Positions 1-10,615 are shown, numbered from the stretch's first letter. The stretch: 42,788 bases of DNA from Cyanobacteria bacterium RYN_339 (GCA_028287685.1 JAQBPE010000502.1:1-42788), one strand, 5' to 3'. Numbers and translations are program-made. The notes: generated by a model not told the origin, from the letters alone.

Positions 1-186
1 TACCGCGCCAACGAGGTGCGCTTCAACGAGCTGATCGAGAAGTGCGTGATGACGGGCGAGCAAATCGCAGCCTTCGCGGACGCCTTCAACAGCTCCTACC
101 TCCTGGCCGACGTCCAGGAGCGCCTGCACCACCAGCGCAAGGTGCTGGCCGCGCTCGCCCAAGCCGCCAGCTGGACCCGGAGGTAG
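1..186 (+). CDS. C-terminal end of an unidentified protein (partial)
   Basis: The window opens inside a reading frame that runs from base 1 to a TAG at 184-186 and gives 61 residues. The visible part is mostly charged, helix-forming sequence, with an acidic/hydrophobic stretch (NELIEK, AAFADAF) and a tail ending in SWTRR. No motif is recognisable, so no function is proposed. Its last codons contain GGAGG (179-183), which sits 7 bases before the ATG of the next small ORF, so the two may be translationally linked. The start lies outside the window. Confidence 0.6.
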   Translation, partial: YRANEVRFNELIEKCVMTGEQIAAFADAFNSSYLLADVQERLHHQRKVLAALAQAASWTRR

Positions 187-190
187 CCCC

Positions 191-331
191 ATGTTCCCGA
201 CCCACCACCAGCCCCGCCGCGTCGAAGATCCCCGTCGCCCGAAGCCCGCGCCCCAGCCCGGGGTCGTAGAGCGCCGCCTGGCGGCCTTGCGCTGGCCGTC
301 GGCGCGCCTGTGCGAATTTACCGTAACTTAA
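191..331 (+). CDS. Small unidentified ORF, 46 aa
   Basis: This short frame is rich in Pro and Arg and ends in a TAA at 329-331. The support is a good Shine-Dalgarno sequence, GGAGG at 179-183, with 7-base spacing to the ATG. That sequence lies inside the last codons of the upstream gene, 4 bases before which stop and start are separated. The protein has no signal peptide, membrane segment or known motif. High GC makes chance ORFs common, so this may be non-coding. Confidence 0.3.
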   Translation: MFPTHHQPRRVEDPRRPKPAPQPGVVERRLAALRWPSARLCEFTVT

Positions 332-416
332 CTCATGCTCCCCGGCTTGTGAGCCATTGCCGGCGGGAAGCCCCGATATCTCTCATGTGAGTCGCAAGGA
401 GTGAAGGAGTAACCCC

Positions 417-602
417 ATGAATGACCGCTACGTTTCGCACGGCCCCCTCTGCAACCCGGTTGACACCTGGCTGAACAAGCCGCTGCACAAGGTGGCCCCT
501 TTCCACGTCGACATCACGGTGACCGGCGGCCAGCCCGCCTCGACCGGCGATCGCCCGCGCGCACGCGCGTTCGCCGACGTGTACATCCCGTCGAGCCGCT
601 AA
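417..602 (+). CDS. Small unidentified protein, 61 aa
   Basis: A 61-residue protein starting at ATG 417 behind a clear AAGGAG ribosome-binding site (about 405-410). The sequence is soluble-looking, with several His and Pro residues in the first half and an Arg-rich segment (DRPRARAF) near the end. No family is recognised. The stop codon overlaps that of the convergent gene on the other strand: CTAA at 599-602 supplies TAA on + and TAG on -. The 85 bases upstream hold only a weak 5-bp stem (CCGGC 342-346 / GCCGG 359-363). Confidence 0.5.
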   Translation: MNDRYVSHGPLCNPVDTWLNKPLHKVAPFHVDITVTGGQPASTGDRPRARAFADVYIPSSR

Positions 603-3600
603 GGCCGTTGGCGGGCGGCCAGCTGCGAGGCCAGGAAGAGCGCCTCGGCGTTCTCCGGATCGTGCTGCAAGGCCTGGCGTAAGTAAGCCAGGGCCTCCGG
701 GTCCTTGCCGGCGCGGGTGGCGCCGCGGGCTCCCATCATCCAGAGCTCCCGCAGCTTGGCCTCGCGTCCTGCCTCGTGGGCCACGGCCTGCTCGGCGCGG
801 GCGATCCAGCGCAAGCCCTCCGTGGCCTGGCCCGCGGCGAAAGCCAGCTCCGCGCTGTTGCGGTGGGCCAAACCCTGGCGGCCGGGCACGTGGGCGCCCA
901 GCGCGTCCTGGGCGGCGAAGGCCCGCTTCACCAAGGCGGGATCCAGGCCCAGCAGGCCGCCGGAGCGGTTGGCCAGCGCCAGGGTCAGGGCGGCGCGACG
1001 CTCCAGCAAGGCGGCGTCGGCAGGCAGCCGCTCGGACAGGGCCAGGGCGGCCTCCAACTCGCCGGCGGTGTGCAGCTCCGCCACCTTGGCCGCGAGGGCG
1101 CGCGGGTCTTCGGGCGCGAGCCGCAGCCAGGCGGCCAGCAACCCCCGCGCCAAGTCCGGGTGGCGGAACGTGTGCGCGTAGAAGCCATGCAGGGAAGCCA
1201 GCTCGGCAGCCGTCAGCTCCCGGTGCTCGGCCGCCAGCCAGCGTGGCAGGGCCAGGGCCGGCGTGGGCGTGAAGCGCAGGCGCTCGTCCAGCGTGTAGGG
1301 CTGGGTCGCCACCGCGTCGCGGAAGAAGGCACCGGGCGCCTGGCTCTCCAGCCGGGGGTACCTCAACAAGTTAAGCGGCCCATCGCCCGCCAGGCCGCGC
1401 ACGGTGGCGTCGGAGCCCAATTGCAGCGACAACAGCAAGGGCAGCTCCGCCAGCCCGATGCGCCGCAGCTCGGCCGCCACGGGCGGCGCGGCCACGCGCG
1501 CGGCAAGGTCCGCCGGCAAAGGCTGGCCGGGCGCCACGCGGCCGAGGATCAGCAAATCGCCGCCCGGGGCCGAGCCGTTCAGCTGCCAGAGCGTCACCTC
1601 GCCGAAGGCGTCCGCGAAGGTGCGCAGGATCATGGCGAGCGTGGCGTCGTCCATCTCGTAGGTGTGGCACCACTGCCCCACCACCCCGCCCGGCGCCAGG
1701 TGCGCCTTGAGCATGGCGTAGAACTCGCGCGTGAAGAGGTTGCCCACGCCCGCCACCCAGGGGTTGGACGGCTCGCTCACGACCACGTCGTAGCGTGTGT
1801 CATGCGTGCGCAGGAAGCCCAGCGCGTCGTCATGGTGGAGGTGGGTGCGGGGGTCGCGCAGCACGTCGTGGTTGTGGGCCGCGAACAGCTGCGAAGCCTC
1901 GATCACGGCCGCGGACAGCTCCACCACGTCCAGGCCTTGCAAGGGCTCTGTCAGCATGCTGCCGGCCGTGATGCCGCTGCCCAGGCCGATCACCAGCGCA
2001 TGCTCGCGTTTCGGCGCGAGCAGCAGCGGCAACTGGCCCAGCAGCACCTGGGTCGAGAGGTCGCCATAGGCGGAGGCGTCGGCCTTGCCGTTGACGCGCA
2101 GCGACAGCTCCTGGCCTTGCTTGAAGACGCTGACGGTGCCGTCCACGTCGTCCTTGTCGTAGACCCGCTCGACCTGCGCGAGCGCCGCCTGGAAGGCCCG
2201 GGCGTCGTCCACGCCGCGGTGGTGCCGGAAGACGCCGTCCACCAGCAAGGAGCGGTCCCAGGTGGAGGCCAGCGGCAGGTACAGCAGCACGGCCGCAACG
2301 GGGAGAGCCGCCCAGGCGGCGCGCCGGGCGCCAGGCACGCGGGCGAACAGCGCGGCCCCCAGGGCCACGTTCACCGCCACGCCCAGGCCGATCACGCCGC
2401 GCAGACCCAGCGCGGGCAGCAGCACGAAGCCCGCGGCCAGCGAGCCCAACACGTTGCCCACCGTGTTGGCCGCGAAGACCTGGCCCACGCGCGTGCCGAT
2501 CTCCGCGCCCGCCCGCGTGACCACGCGGGCGGCCAGCGGCAGGGTCATGCCGATGAAGACGGTAGGCGGCAGCATCAACAGGAAGCAGACGCCGAACTGG
2601 GCCAGCTGGAACAGCGGCCAGGCTCCCGGCGCCTGCCCCACGGCCCGCGACAGCGCCATGAAGTACAGGGGCAGCTGGCCATAGAGCGGCAGGGTCAGCA
2701 AGATCGCGCCGGCGATGCCCAGCTCCGCCCAGGCCAGCTGCCGGTAGGCGTCCCGGCCCGGCAGCACGTGCCGGTTGACCAGCAGGCTGCCCAGCGAGAT
2801 GCCCGCGATGAAGGCCGCGAGCATCAGCGCGAAGGCGAAGGACGATCCGCCCAGCACCAGCACCAACAGGCGCGTCCAGGCCACCTCGTAGACCAAGGAA
2901 ATCAGGCCGGAGACGAAGATCGCGGCCCAGACGGCCCGCACGTCGCCCACCCCGTAGGCGGCTTCCTCCTCGCCCACGGCCGGGGTCGCGGCCGGTGGTG
3001 CCACCCGCGCCGACAACAGCACCGCCACCAGCCCGATCAGGGCATTGGTGATCGCGGCCAGCAGCACGGCGGGGTCGAGGCCCAGGCGGGGCACCAGCAC
3101 GAAGCCGGTGAGCAGGGCGCCGACGGCGGCGCCCCCGCTGTTCAAGAAATACAGGCCCGCCAACGACCGTTGCAAGGTGCCGAGCGCGGGCGAGACGAAG
3201 CGCGTCAGGCACGGCAGCGTGCCTCCCATCAGCGCGGCACCGGGCAGCAGCAGGGCGCTGGCGATCGCCAACCGCGCCACCAACAACAGCCCGGGCGCCT
3301 CGCCCACCCCCCGCGCCAGCCCTTCGTACAGGCCGCCGGCCAGGGTCACGGCAAAGGGCGCGGCCAGGCCGCACAACCCCACGCCCAGCTCCAACCAGCC
3401 ATAGAGCGCCAAGGGGCGCGTGGCCCGGTCGGCCAGGCGGCCGAAGAGCGCGTTGCCCAGCGCCAGGCCGGCCAGGAAGACGCCCAGCACCACGGCTTGC
3501 GCCTCGGCGGAGTGGCCGAAGAAGAGGCCCATGTACCGCGACCACAGCACCTCGTAGGCGAGGCCGGTGGCCCCGGAGATGAAGAAGAGCAGGTAGACGG

Positions 3601-3610
3601 GCAAACGCAT
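599..3610 (-). CDS. Fused membrane transporter-like / spermidine synthase-like protein with TPR tail
   Basis: About 1003 residues. Residues 1-445 hold two blocks of hydrophobic helices of the kind seen in fused MFS/spermidine-synthase proteins. Each block has a Y-E-V-x-W-[ST]-R motif after its first helix (AYEVLWSR near 18, VYEVAWTR near 240), which indicates an internal duplication. Residues 535-695 form a Rossmann-type spermidine-synthase-like domain with the nucleotide-binding loop GLGSG (about 542-546) and the family signature SEPSNPW (about 612-618). That signature replaces the catalytic Asp of true spermidine synthases, so polyamine synthesis is doubtful. The last 160 residues look like TPR helices. 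The ATG at 3610 is preferred over GTG 3619 because AGGTG lies about 6 bases before it. It is divergent from the DUF255 gene. The true substrate of this family is not established. Confidence 0.85.
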   Translation of the reverse strand: MRLPVYLLFFISGATGLAYEVLWSRYMGLFFGHSAEAQAVVLGVFLAGLALGNALFGRLADRATRPLALYGWLELGVGLCGLAAPFAVTLAGGLYEGLARGVGEAPGLLLVARLAIASALLLPGAALMGGTLPCLTRFVSPALGTLQRSLAGLYFLNSGGAAVGALLTGFVLVPRLGLDPAVLLAAITNALIGLVAVLLSARVAPPAATPAVGEEEAAYGVGDVRAVWAAIFVSGLISLVYEVAWTRLLVLVLGGSSFAFALMLAAFIAGISLGSLLVNRHVLPGRDAYRQLAWAELGIAGAILLTLPLYGQLPLYFMALSRAVGQAPGAWPLFQLAQFGVCFLLMLPPTVFIGMTLPLAARVVTRAGAEIGTRVGQVFAANTVGNVLGSLAAGFVLLPALGLRGVIGLGVAVNVALGAALFARVPGARRAAWAALPVAAVLLYLPLASTWDRSLLVDGVFRHHRGVDDARAFQAALAQVERVYDKDDVDGTVSVFKQGQELSLRVNGKADASAYGDLSTQVLLGQLPLLLAPKREHALVIGLGSGITAGSMLTEPLQGLDVVELSAAVIEASQLFAAHNHDVLRDPRTHLHHDDALGFLRTHDTRYDVVVSEPSNPWVAGVGNLFTREFYAMLKAHLAPGGVVGQWCHTYEMDDATLAMILRTFADAFGEVTLWQLNGSAPGGDLLILGRVAPGQPLPADLAARVAAPPVAAELRRIGLAELPLLLSLQLGSDATVRGLAGDGPLNLLRYPRLESQAPGAFFRDAVATQPYTLDERLRFTPTPALALPRWLAAEHRELTAAELASLHGFYAHTFRHPDLARGLLAAWLRLAPEDPRALAAKVAELHTAGELEAALALSERLPADAALLERRAALTLALANRSGGLLGLDPALVKRAFAAQDALGAHVPGRQGLAHRNSAELAFAAGQATEGLRWIARAEQAVAHEAGREAKLRELWMMGARGATRAGKDPEALAYLRQALQHDPENAEALFLASQLAARQRP

Positions 3611-3664
3611 CTGGCACACCTATGGCAAACAAGGGTTACCCAAAATATCATGCCTGGATCGGGA

Positions 3665-3687
3665 TATAATCAGGGCCTTGAAGGAGG
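3665..3687 (+). promoter_or_regulatory. Promoter -10 box and ribosome-binding site for the DUF255 gene
   Basis: A perfect TATAAT lies at 3665-3670 and a strong AAGGAGG at 3681-3687, with ATG at 3692. No good -35 hexamer is visible 16-18 bases upstream. The 81-base gap to the divergent gene at 3610 has to hold both promoters. Confidence 0.55.
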
Positions 3688-3691
3688 CCCC

Positions 3692-5740
3692 ATGCCCAAC
3701 CGGCTCGCCCACGAGACCAGCCCCTACCTCCGCCAGCACGCCCACAACCCCGTCGACTGGTACCCCTGGGGCCCCGAGGCCTTCGCCCGCGCCCGCGCGG
3801 AAGGCAAGCCGATCCTGCTCTCCGTGGGCTACGCGGCCTGCCACTGGTGCCACGTCATGGAGCGCGAGAGCTTCGAGGACGCGGCGATCGCCGCGCAGAT
3901 GAACGAGCTCTTCGTGAACGTGAAGGTGGACCGCGAGGAACGGCCCGACGTGGACTCGCTGTACATGACGGCCGTGCAGACGCTGAGCGGCCACGGCGGC
4001 TGGCCCATGACGGTCTTCCTGACGCCGGACGGCACGCCCTTCTACGGCGGCACCTACTTCCCGCCCCAGGAGCGGCACGGCATGCCGGCCTTCCCGCGCG
4101 TGCTCGAAGGCGTGGCGCGGGCCTTCCACGAGCAGCCCGAGAAGGTGGCCGAGACCGGCCGCGAGCTGGTGAAGCGGATCACGGAGGTGCAGGCGATGCC
4201 GGCCGACCCCGACGCGCTGGACGAGGCCACGCTGCAAGCCGCGCTGGCCTCGATGGCGCGGCAGTTCGACACGGAGCATGGCGGCTTCGGCGATCGCCCC
4301 AAGTTCCCCGCGCCGATGGCCATCGAGTTGTGGCTGCGCGCCTGGAAGCGGCACGACGACGAGGGCGCGCTGGCGCTGGCGGAGCGCTCGCTCGAGATGA
4401 TGGCGCGCGGCGGGCTGTACGACCACCTGGGCGGCGGCTTCCACCGCTACAGCGTCGACGAGCGCTGGCTGGTGCCGCACTTCGAGAAGATGCTCTACGA
4501 CAACGCCCAGCTGGCGCGCGCCTACCTGCTGGCCTACCAGGCCACGCGCAAGGTGCTGTACGAGGTGGTGGCGACGGAGACGCTGGACTACGTGGTGCGC
4601 GAGATGACCAGCCCCGAGGGCGGGTTCTATGCCACGCAGGATGCCGACAGCGAGGGCGAGGAGGGCAAGTTCTTCGTCTGGAGCCACGCGGAGGTGCTCG
4701 AGGCGCTGGGGCCGGACGACGGCCGGATCTTCGCGGCGGTCTTCGACGTGACGCCGGACGGCAACTTCGAGGGCCACAACGTGCTGCACCTGCCCCGCGG
4801 CATGGGCGAGGTGGCGAAGGCCGAAGGCGTGCACGGCGACCGGCTGACGGACGCCCTGTCGCGTGGGCGCCAGGTGCTCTTCGACCGGCGCGAGCGGCGG
4901 GTCAAGCCCGGGCGCGACGAGAAGGTGATCGCGAGCTGGAACGGCATGATGCTCAAGGCCTTCGCGCTGGCCGCCAGCGTGCTGGGACGCGCCGACTACC
5001 TGGCCGTGGCGGAGCGCAACGCGGCCTTCCTGCTCGACACCATGCGCGTGGACGGCCGGCTGCGCCGCACCTACAAGGACGGGCAGGCCCGGCTCGACGC
5101 CTACCTGGAGGACCACGCCAACGTGGTGGACGGGCTGCTGGCGCTCTACGAGGCGACCCTCACGCCACGCTGGCTGGAGGAGGCGATCGCCCTGGCCCGC
5201 GTGATGACTTCGGCGTTCTGGGACCCTGCGACCGAGGCCTTCTACGATACGGGCAAGGGCCACGAGGAGCTGATCACGCGCCCGCGCGACCTGTTCGACA
5301 ACGCCACCCCGGCGGGCAACTCCGTGGCCGCGGACGTGTTGCTGCGCTTGGCGGCGCTGACGGGCGACGCCACCTTCGCGGCCCGCGCCCGCGCCGCCCT
5401 GGCCGGCAGCGGCCCGGTGATGCGCAAGTACCCCCTGGGCGCCGCCCGGGCCCTGTGCGCGCTGGACTTCCACCTGGCGCGGGTGCACGAGGTGGTGCTG
5501 GTCGGCCCGCCCGCGGACGACGGCATGCAGGCCTTCCGCAGCGGCCTTTACTTCCGCTACCTGCCCTACGTGGTGCTGGCAGGCGGCGGCGAGCGCGAGG
5601 TGGTGGAGCTGTCCAAGCGCCTGCCCTTGCTCGTCGGCCGCGGGCTGCGCGAGGGGCGGCCGACGGCGTATGTGTGCCATGGCTTCACCTGCCAGGCGCC
5701 CACCACGGATCCCGCCGAGCTGCTCAAGCAGCTGGAATGA
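3692..5740 (+). CDS. Thioredoxin domain-containing protein, DUF255/YyaL (SSP411-like) family
   Basis: 682 residues, the usual length of the family. The N-terminal third is a thioredoxin-like DUF255 domain with the hallmark N-terminus ([21 protein letters not shown]) and a redox-type C-x-x-C in ACHWCHVME (about residues 49-57). It is followed by [17 protein letters not shown]. The remainder resembles an (alpha/alpha)6 barrel of the N-acylglucosamine epimerase type, with repeated motifs such as [16 protein letters not shown] and [13 protein letters not shown]. The family is widespread and conserved, but its biochemical reaction is not settled, so no pathway is claimed. The ATG follows a strong AAGGAGG; upstream in-frame sequence is open but overlaps the opposite-strand gene and is not coding. 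The next gene begins 27 bases downstream and may be co-transcribed. Confidence 0.93.
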   Translation: MPNRLAHETSPYLRQHAHNPVDWYPWGPEAFARARAEGKPILLSVGYAACHWCHVMERESFEDAAIAAQMNELFVNVKVDREERPDVDSLYMTAVQTLSGHGGWPMTVFLTPDGTPFYGGTYFPPQERHGMPAFPRVLEGVARAFHEQPEKVAETGRELVKRITEVQAMPADPDALDEATLQAALASMARQFDTEHGGFGDRPKFPAPMAIELWLRAWKRHDDEGALALAERSLEMMARGGLYDHLGGGFHRYSVDERWLVPHFEKMLYDNAQLARAYLLAYQATRKVLYEVVATETLDYVVREMTSPEGGFYATQDADSEGEEGKFFVWSHAEVLEALGPDDGRIFAAVFDVTPDGNFEGHNVLHLPRGMGEVAKAEGVHGDRLTDALSRGRQVLFDRRERRVKPGRDEKVIASWNGMMLKAFALAASVLGRADYLAVAERNAAFLLDTMRVDGRLRRTYKDGQARLDAYLEDHANVVDGLLALYEATLTPRWLEEAIALARVMTSAFWDPATEAFYDTGKGHEELITRPRDLFDNATPAGNSVAADVLLRLAALTGDATFAARARAALAGSGPVMRKYPLGAARALCALDFHLARVHEVVLVGPPADDGMQAFRSGLYFRYLPYVVLAGGGEREVVELSKRLPLLVGRGLREGRPTAYVCHGFTCQAPTTDPAELLKQLE

Positions 5741-5767
5741 GGGGTATATAGCGGGCAAGGGGGCCCG

Positions 5768-8700
5768 TTGCAGACCATCGCCAACCGCTATCGCATCCTG
5801 GGCACCCTGGGGGAAGGGGCCATGGGCACCGTCCACCGCGTGGCGGACACGCTGGCCGCCGGCCCGGAGCTGGCGCTCAAGGTCATGCGCGTCCCGGAGC
5901 GCATCACGCCGGAGCTGAGCCTGCGCTTCAAGGACGAGTTCCGCGCGATGACGCGCCTGCAGCACCCCAACACGCTGGCGGTGCACGACTTCGGGCAGCT
6001 GGACGAACACGCGCACTTCCTGGTGATGGAGCTGGTGCCGGGGCGCGAGCTGGCGGAGCTGATCGCGGACGGGCCGCTGGCGCCGGCCGTGGCGTACCCG
6101 CTGCTGATCCAGCTGTTGCAGGCGCTGGACTTCATCCACGCGCGCCTGTTCGTGCACCGCGACATCAAGGCCGAGAACCTGCGCGTGCGCGCCGACGGCA
6201 CGCTCAAGCTGCTGGACTTCGGCCTGATGGAGCAGCTGGGCACCACGGCCAACGGCAAGCTGGTGGGCACGCCGGCCACCATGCCGCCGGAGGCGATCCG
6301 CGGCGGCGTGATCGGCGCGGGGGCCGATCTCTACAGCGTGGGCTGCCTGGCCTTCCAGCTGATCACGGGGCGGCTGCCCTTCGAAGGCACCCTGCGCGAG
6401 GTCCTGCGCGCCCACGTGCAGGAACTGCCGCCCGGGCCCCGCGCGCTCAACCCCGCCTGTCCGGAGCGGTTAGAGGCGCTGATCCTCAAGCTGCTGGAAA
6501 AGGACCCGGCGCGGCGCTACCAGCAAGCGACGGACGTGCTGGCCGATCTCGAGCCCCTGGCGGGCGTGCAGATCGCGCGACCGTCCCTGGAGCAGCGCCG
6601 CAGCTACCTCTCCGCCGGCGCGCTGGTGGGGCGCGAAGCCGAGCTGGCGAGCCTGGAAGCGGCCCTCGCGGCGCGCGGCGGCGCGGTCTTCGTGTCGGCG
6701 CCCGCGGGCGTGGGCAAGAGCCGGCTGGTGCAGGAGGCGGCGCTGCAAGCCAAGCTGGAAGGCTACGCGGTGGTGACGCTGCGCTGCCTGGAGTCGGGCA
6801 TGGCGCCCCACGAGCTGCCGGACCAGCTGCGCCGCGAGCTGCGGCCCTTCCTGGCGCCGGACGGCGAGGAGCTGCCGACCAAGGACGCCATGCTGGCCTG
6901 GGTCGCCACGGTCGCCGCGCGCCACCCCCTGCTGCTGGTGGTGGAGGATCTGCACTGGGCCGACGCCTTCGGGCTGGAAGTGTTGGCGCACCTGGTCCGC
7001 CATGCGGCGGAGCGCCGCTTCCTGGTGGTCGGCACCTTCCGCTCCGACGAGGTGCCCGCGGGCAGCCGCCTGGCGGACTTGTTGGAGGAAGGCACGGCCC
7101 AGGCGCTGGCGCTGGCGCCGTTCGGCCTGGAACAGATGGACGCGCTGCTGGACGCCATGTTCCGGCGGCCCCGCCTGAGCGAAGCCTTCCGGGCCGGCTT
7201 GCATGGCGCCACCGCCGGCAACGCCTTCTTCCTGACGGAGGTGCTGCGCTACCTGCTCGAGCAGGGGTTGCTCTCGCGCCAGGACGGCAGCTGGACCTTC
7301 CCGGCGGACCCGGAGGTCCTGACCACGCTGGCCTCCGTGCAGGGCGTCGTGGCCCGCCGCCTGGGCTCCCTGAGCGCACAAGCGCTGGGCATCGCCCGCG
7401 CCGCGGCGGTGATTGGCCAGGACCTGCGCCTGGAGGCCCTGGCAGCCGTCAGTGAGGCCTCCGAAGATGCGCTCTTCGCCGCCCTCCAAGAGCTGGTGGA
7501 GCGCCAGTTCCTCCAGCGCGAGGACCACCGCTACCGCTTCCCGCACGATCGCGTGCGCGAGGCGCTCTACGAGGACCTGCCCCCGGCGTGCCGGGTGGAC
7601 TACCACCTCCGGTATGCGCGCTACCTGGAGGCCAGCGACGCCAACCTGACGGCCCAGCTGGCCCACCACTTCTTCCATGCGGGCGACGCCGAGCGCGGCT
7701 TCCGCTACCAGCGCCTGGCGGGCGACCAGGCCATGCGCGAGGGCGTGCCGGCCGCGGCGCTGGAGCACTGGCGGCTGGCGGAGCGCGCCCGCCCCGACGG
7801 CGACCTGCTGGAATTGTGGTGGTCCATCGGCTCCGTTGGCTACGAGATCGCGCCCCTGGTGGCCGCAGAAGCCCTGGAGAAGCTGATGGCGGCCCCGCTT
7901 GGGGAGGAATGGCGTCCACGGCGGGCGCAGGCCTTGGCCTTCCTGGCTTCCGCGTATGGCTTCGGCGGCCGGCCGAATCGCAGCCTGGCGGTGGCCGAGC
8001 TCGCCCGGGCCGAGCTGCCACCCGGCGAGACGCCCCTGAACGCCGCGCTAGAGAGCGTGGGCTGCGCCGGGTTGCTGGCGGCAGGACGCGTACGCGAGCT
8101 GGCCGTCGCCGCGCGCGAAACCGCGCGCGTGCTGGTGGGCCGCGACCTGAGCGAAGAGCCCCGCCTGGTGCGCCTCACCCGCGTGGGCAGCCAGAGCTAC
8201 CAGAACGGCGTGTGCTACATGGGCGTTCGGCCGGACGACGACCTGCGGGACCAGGCCCTGGCCGCCGCCGTGCGGGCGGAAGCCCTGAACCTCTACAACG
8301 TGGTGCGGCATTACCATGCGATCTGGCATGCCTGGACCGGCCGGCGCCGCGAGGCCCTGGCCTACGTGGAGGCCACCACCGATCATTGCCGGCGGATCGG
8401 CTCGCCGCCGTATGGCGCGGTCCTATATCTACGCCCATACATGCTCGCGCAGATCGGTGAGTGGCAGGAGGCAAGCGCCTGGATCGAGCGCGCGCTGGCC
8501 CACCCGCACTTCGCGAACCAGGACTTCTTCCGCCAGCTCACGCGGGTGCTGGCCGCCCAGGTGCAAGCCGCGCTGGGCGACCCCGCCTCCGCCGCGGCGG
8601 CCCTGCGCGAGGTGCAGGCCCACGCCCACACCCATGGGTTGCTGCTGGTCGCGCTGCGGGCAACGCTGGCCCTGGCCGAACTGGGCGACCCCGCGAGCGC

Positions 8701-9109
8701 GCAGGCGGCGCTGGCCGCCGCCAGGGCCCTGGACAACCCCATGCACGAGGCGATCGCCCTGCGCCTGGTGGGCAGCGAGCGGGCCCGCGCCAACGACCCG
8801 GCGGGCGCCGAGGCTAGCTTCGCGCAGGCGATCGCGATCCTGGCGCGCCCGGAGCAGGACAACCCGCTGGAGCAAGCCCACGTGCACGTGGCGCGGGCGG
8901 AGGCGGCGCTGGCGCGGCGCGACGGCTCGTCCGCCCTCGACGCCTTGGAGCGCGCGGGCGATCGCTACGAGCGCCTGGGCAACCGCTTCCAGCTGGCCCG
9001 CGTGCTCGCGCTGATGGCCGAGGCCGGGCGGGTCGAGGCCACCGCCGTGCGGCCGCCGGAGGGCTTGCCGCGCTGGGCGCGCGGCCCGGCCCCGCTCGCC
9101 AACTGGTAG
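5768..9109 (+). CDS. Serine/threonine protein kinase fused to an AAA-type ATPase and TPR-like region
   Basis: 1113 residues. The kinase domain (about 8-265) has the Gly loop GEGAMGTV (15-22), the lysine of LALK (38), catalytic HRDIKAEN (130-137), DFG (150-152) and MPPE. All key residues are present, so it should be active. Residues 285-560 form an AAA-type ATPase with Walker A APAGVGKS (311-318) and Walker B LLVVEDLHWAD (389-399). The last 450 residues are Ala/Leu-rich helical repeats like TPRs. This layout is typical of large bacterial signalling regulators that couple phosphorylation to nucleotide-dependent assembly. The start is TTG 5768, preceded by an AGGGGG tract: the nearest in-frame ATG (5821) would delete half of the Gly loop. 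A TATATA at 5744-5749 may be a promoter in the short gap. The target is unknown. Confidence 0.9.
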   Translation: MQTIANRYRILGTLGEGAMGTVHRVADTLAAGPELALKVMRVPERITPELSLRFKDEFRAMTRLQHPNTLAVHDFGQLDEHAHFLVMELVPGRELAELIADGPLAPAVAYPLLIQLLQALDFIHARLFVHRDIKAENLRVRADGTLKLLDFGLMEQLGTTANGKLVGTPATMPPEAIRGGVIGAGADLYSVGCLAFQLITGRLPFEGTLREVLRAHVQELPPGPRALNPACPERLEALILKLLEKDPARRYQQATDVLADLEPLAGVQIARPSLEQRRSYLSAGALVGREAELASLEAALAARGGAVFVSAPAGVGKSRLVQEAALQAKLEGYAVVTLRCLESGMAPHELPDQLRRELRPFLAPDGEELPTKDAMLAWVATVAARHPLLLVVEDLHWADAFGLEVLAHLVRHAAERRFLVVGTFRSDEVPAGSRLADLLEEGTAQALALAPFGLEQMDALLDAMFRRPRLSEAFRAGLHGATAGNAFFLTEVLRYLLEQGLLSRQDGSWTFPADPEVLTTLASVQGVVARRLGSLSAQALGIARAAAVIGQDLRLEALAAVSEASEDALFAALQELVERQFLQREDHRYRFPHDRVREALYEDLPPACRVDYHLRYARYLEASDANLTAQLAHHFFHAGDAERGFRYQRLAGDQAMREGVPAAALEHWRLAERARPDGDLLELWWSIGSVGYEIAPLVAAEALEKLMAAPLGEEWRPRRAQALAFLASAYGFGGRPNRSLAVAELARAELPPGETPLNAALESVGCAGLLAAGRVRELAVAARETARVLVGRDLSEEPRLVRLTRVGSQSYQNGVCYMGVRPDDDLRDQALAAAVRAEALNLYNVVRHYHAIWHAWTGRRREALAYVEATTDHCRRIGSPPYGAVLYLRPYMLAQIGEWQEASAWIERALAHPHFANQDFFRQLTRVLAAQVQAALGDPASAAAALREVQAHAHTHGLLLVALRATLALAELGDPASAQAALAAARALDNPMHEAIALRLVGSERARANDPAGAEASFAQAIAILARPEQDNPLEQAHVHVARAEAALARRDGSSALDALERAGDRYERLGNRFQLARVLALMAEAGRVEATAVRPPEGLPRWARGPAPLANW

Positions 9110-9127
9110 GCGGCCAGGGCGGGCGGG

Positions 9128-9133
9128 TATGTT
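9128..9133 (+). promoter_or_regulatory. Putative -10 box of a leaderless transcript
   Basis: TATGTT ends 6 bases before the ATG at 9140, and no Shine-Dalgarno sequence is visible. Transcription would begin at or next to the start codon. The same geometry recurs at several other genes in the window. Confidence 0.35.
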
Positions 9134-9139
9134 CCGGGG

Positions 9140-10615
9140 ATGAAGCACCCTTACTTGCTGGCCGCCCTCGCGCTCTCGCTTTGCTGGGCGCCCGCCGCCC
9201 GGGCCGATGAGACCACGGCCGCCCGGCGCTTCCAGCAAGCCCAACAAGACGAGCCCTCCCTGATCGCCTTCTTGCAACGCTTCCCCAAAGGCGCGGATCT
9301 GCACAACCACCTGAACGGGGCGCTGTACAGCGAGCACTTGGTGGACTGGGCGATCGCCCACGGCATGTCCTTCGACCCCAAGGCCGGCAAGTTCACGCGG
9401 GACCCCAGGCCCGGCACCGTGCCGGCCGCCAAGCTGTTGGAGGACGACGCGCTGCTGGCCGAATACCGCCGCCACGCCAGCGCCGGCACCGGCGGCCACG
9501 ACCAGTTCTTCAACGCCTTCGGCTACATCTCCTCCGTGGCGCGCGAGATGCCGCTGGCCGACCGCGTGGCGCTGGTGGCGGACGAGGCGCGCGGCCAGAA
9601 CGTGCATTACCTCGAGCTGATGGCGACGATCGCGGGGTCCACCCTGCGCAAGCTCGCCAAGGGCGCCGGACCCGTCAAGGACCTGGACGCGGCCCTGAAG
9701 GCCCTGAAGCCGGCGCTCGCCGAATACGCCAAGGCCGGCGCCGCGGAGATCGAGCAAACCGACCGCGCCGTGGCCACCCACCTGGGTTACAGCGGGCGCG
9801 CCAGCGACGCGGGCTCGCCCGTGGCGGTGCGCTACATCGTGCAGGTGGACCGCACGGACGACGACCCGGCCTTCTTCGCCACCGCCGCCGCCGGGCTCGC
9901 CCTGATGCAGGCCGCCCCCGGACAGGTGGTCGCCATCAACATCGTCTCGCCGGAGGACCACCCGATCGCGCGCACCCACTTCGCGGCGCAGATGAAGATG
10001 CTGGACTTCCTGTACCAACGCTTCGGGCACCCGAATTTGGCACTTCATGCCGGCGAGCTGACACCCGCCTGTTCGCCGTTGGGCCCGCTGCAGTCCCACA
10101 TCCGGCAGTCCGTCGTGCAGGGCCACGCCCTGCGCATCGGCCACGGCGTGGCGGTGGCCTGGGACCCGGACGCCGCGGGCCTGCTCGCGGAGCTGAAGCG
10201 GCGCCACGTGGCCGTGGAGATCTGCCTGACCAGCAACGACGCGATCCTGGGCGTGAGCGGCGCCCGCCACCCCGTGAGCCTGTACCGCCGTGCCGGCGTG
10301 CCGTATACGATCGCCACCGACGACGAGGGCGTGAGCCGCAGCAACCTCACGCTCGAGTACGCGAAGCTGGTGCGCACGATCCACCCCGCGTACACGGAGT
10401 TGAAAGATGTCGCGCGCAACGGCCTGGAATACGCCTTCCTGGCCGGCGAGAGCCTCTACGTCGACCACGATCCGCGCCGCCTGCGCCCCGGGTTCGCGGG
10501 CGTCCGCAACGCCGCGTGGCAGCCCTCTCCTGCGGCCACCCGCCGCATACAGGCGTCGCCCAAGTTGTTGCAAGAGGTGCGGTTGGAACGCGACTTCGTG
10601 GCGTTCGAACGTTGA
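9140..10615 (+). CDS. Exported adenosine deaminase-like amidohydrolase
   Basis: 491 residues with a signal peptide (MKHPYLL, hydrophobic core, cleavage near ARA-DE at about 22). The metal-binding and catalytic motifs of the adenosine/AMP deaminase superfamily are all in order: HNH in ADLHNHLNGAL (H55, H57), LHAGE (about 300), RIGHG (about 332), EICLTSN, and the TDDEG pair D394/D395. The long insertion before the barrel and the secretion signal resemble extracytoplasmic ADGF/CECR1-type deaminases more than cytoplasmic Add. The likely reaction is hydrolytic deamination of adenosine or a related purine outside the cytoplasm, which would feed nucleoside scavenging. Substrate specificity is not proven by the motifs. 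No ribosome-binding site is visible; a -10-like TATGTT sits just upstream. The gene stands alone on +, 67 bases before a small gene. Confidence 0.85.
   Translation: MKHPYLLAALALSLCWAPAARADETTAARRFQQAQQDEPSLIAFLQRFPKGADLHNHLNGALYSEHLVDWAIAHGMSFDPKAGKFTRDPRPGTVPAAKLLEDDALLAEYRRHASAGTGGHDQFFNAFGYISSVAREMPLADRVALVADEARGQNVHYLELMATIAGSTLRKLAKGAGPVKDLDAALKALKPALAEYAKAGAAEIEQTDRAVATHLGYSGRASDAGSPVAVRYIVQVDRTDDDPAFFATAAAGLALMQAAPGQVVAINIVSPEDHPIARTHFAAQMKMLDFLYQRFGHPNLALHAGELTPACSPLGPLQSHIRQSVVQGHALRIGHGVAVAWDPDAAGLLAELKRRHVAVEICLTSNDAILGVSGARHPVSLYRRAGVPYTIATDDEGVSRSNLTLEYAKLVRTIHPAYTELKDVARNGLEYAFLAGESLYVDHDPRRLRPGFAGVRNAAWQPSPAATRRIQASPKLLQEVRLERDFVAFER

Noticed and set aside
776-3691. Long + strand open frame in phase with the DUF255 gene
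   Set aside because: It lies opposite the fused spermidine-synthase-like gene and has low-complexity Gln/Arg/Gly composition typical of an antisense shadow in GC-rich DNA. The real start at 3692 has a strong ribosome-binding site.
3620-6415. 931-codon minus-strand open frame
   Set aside because: Antisense to the DUF255 and kinase genes; His/Gln/Val/Arg-rich without any domain. Both + genes have complete family motifs.
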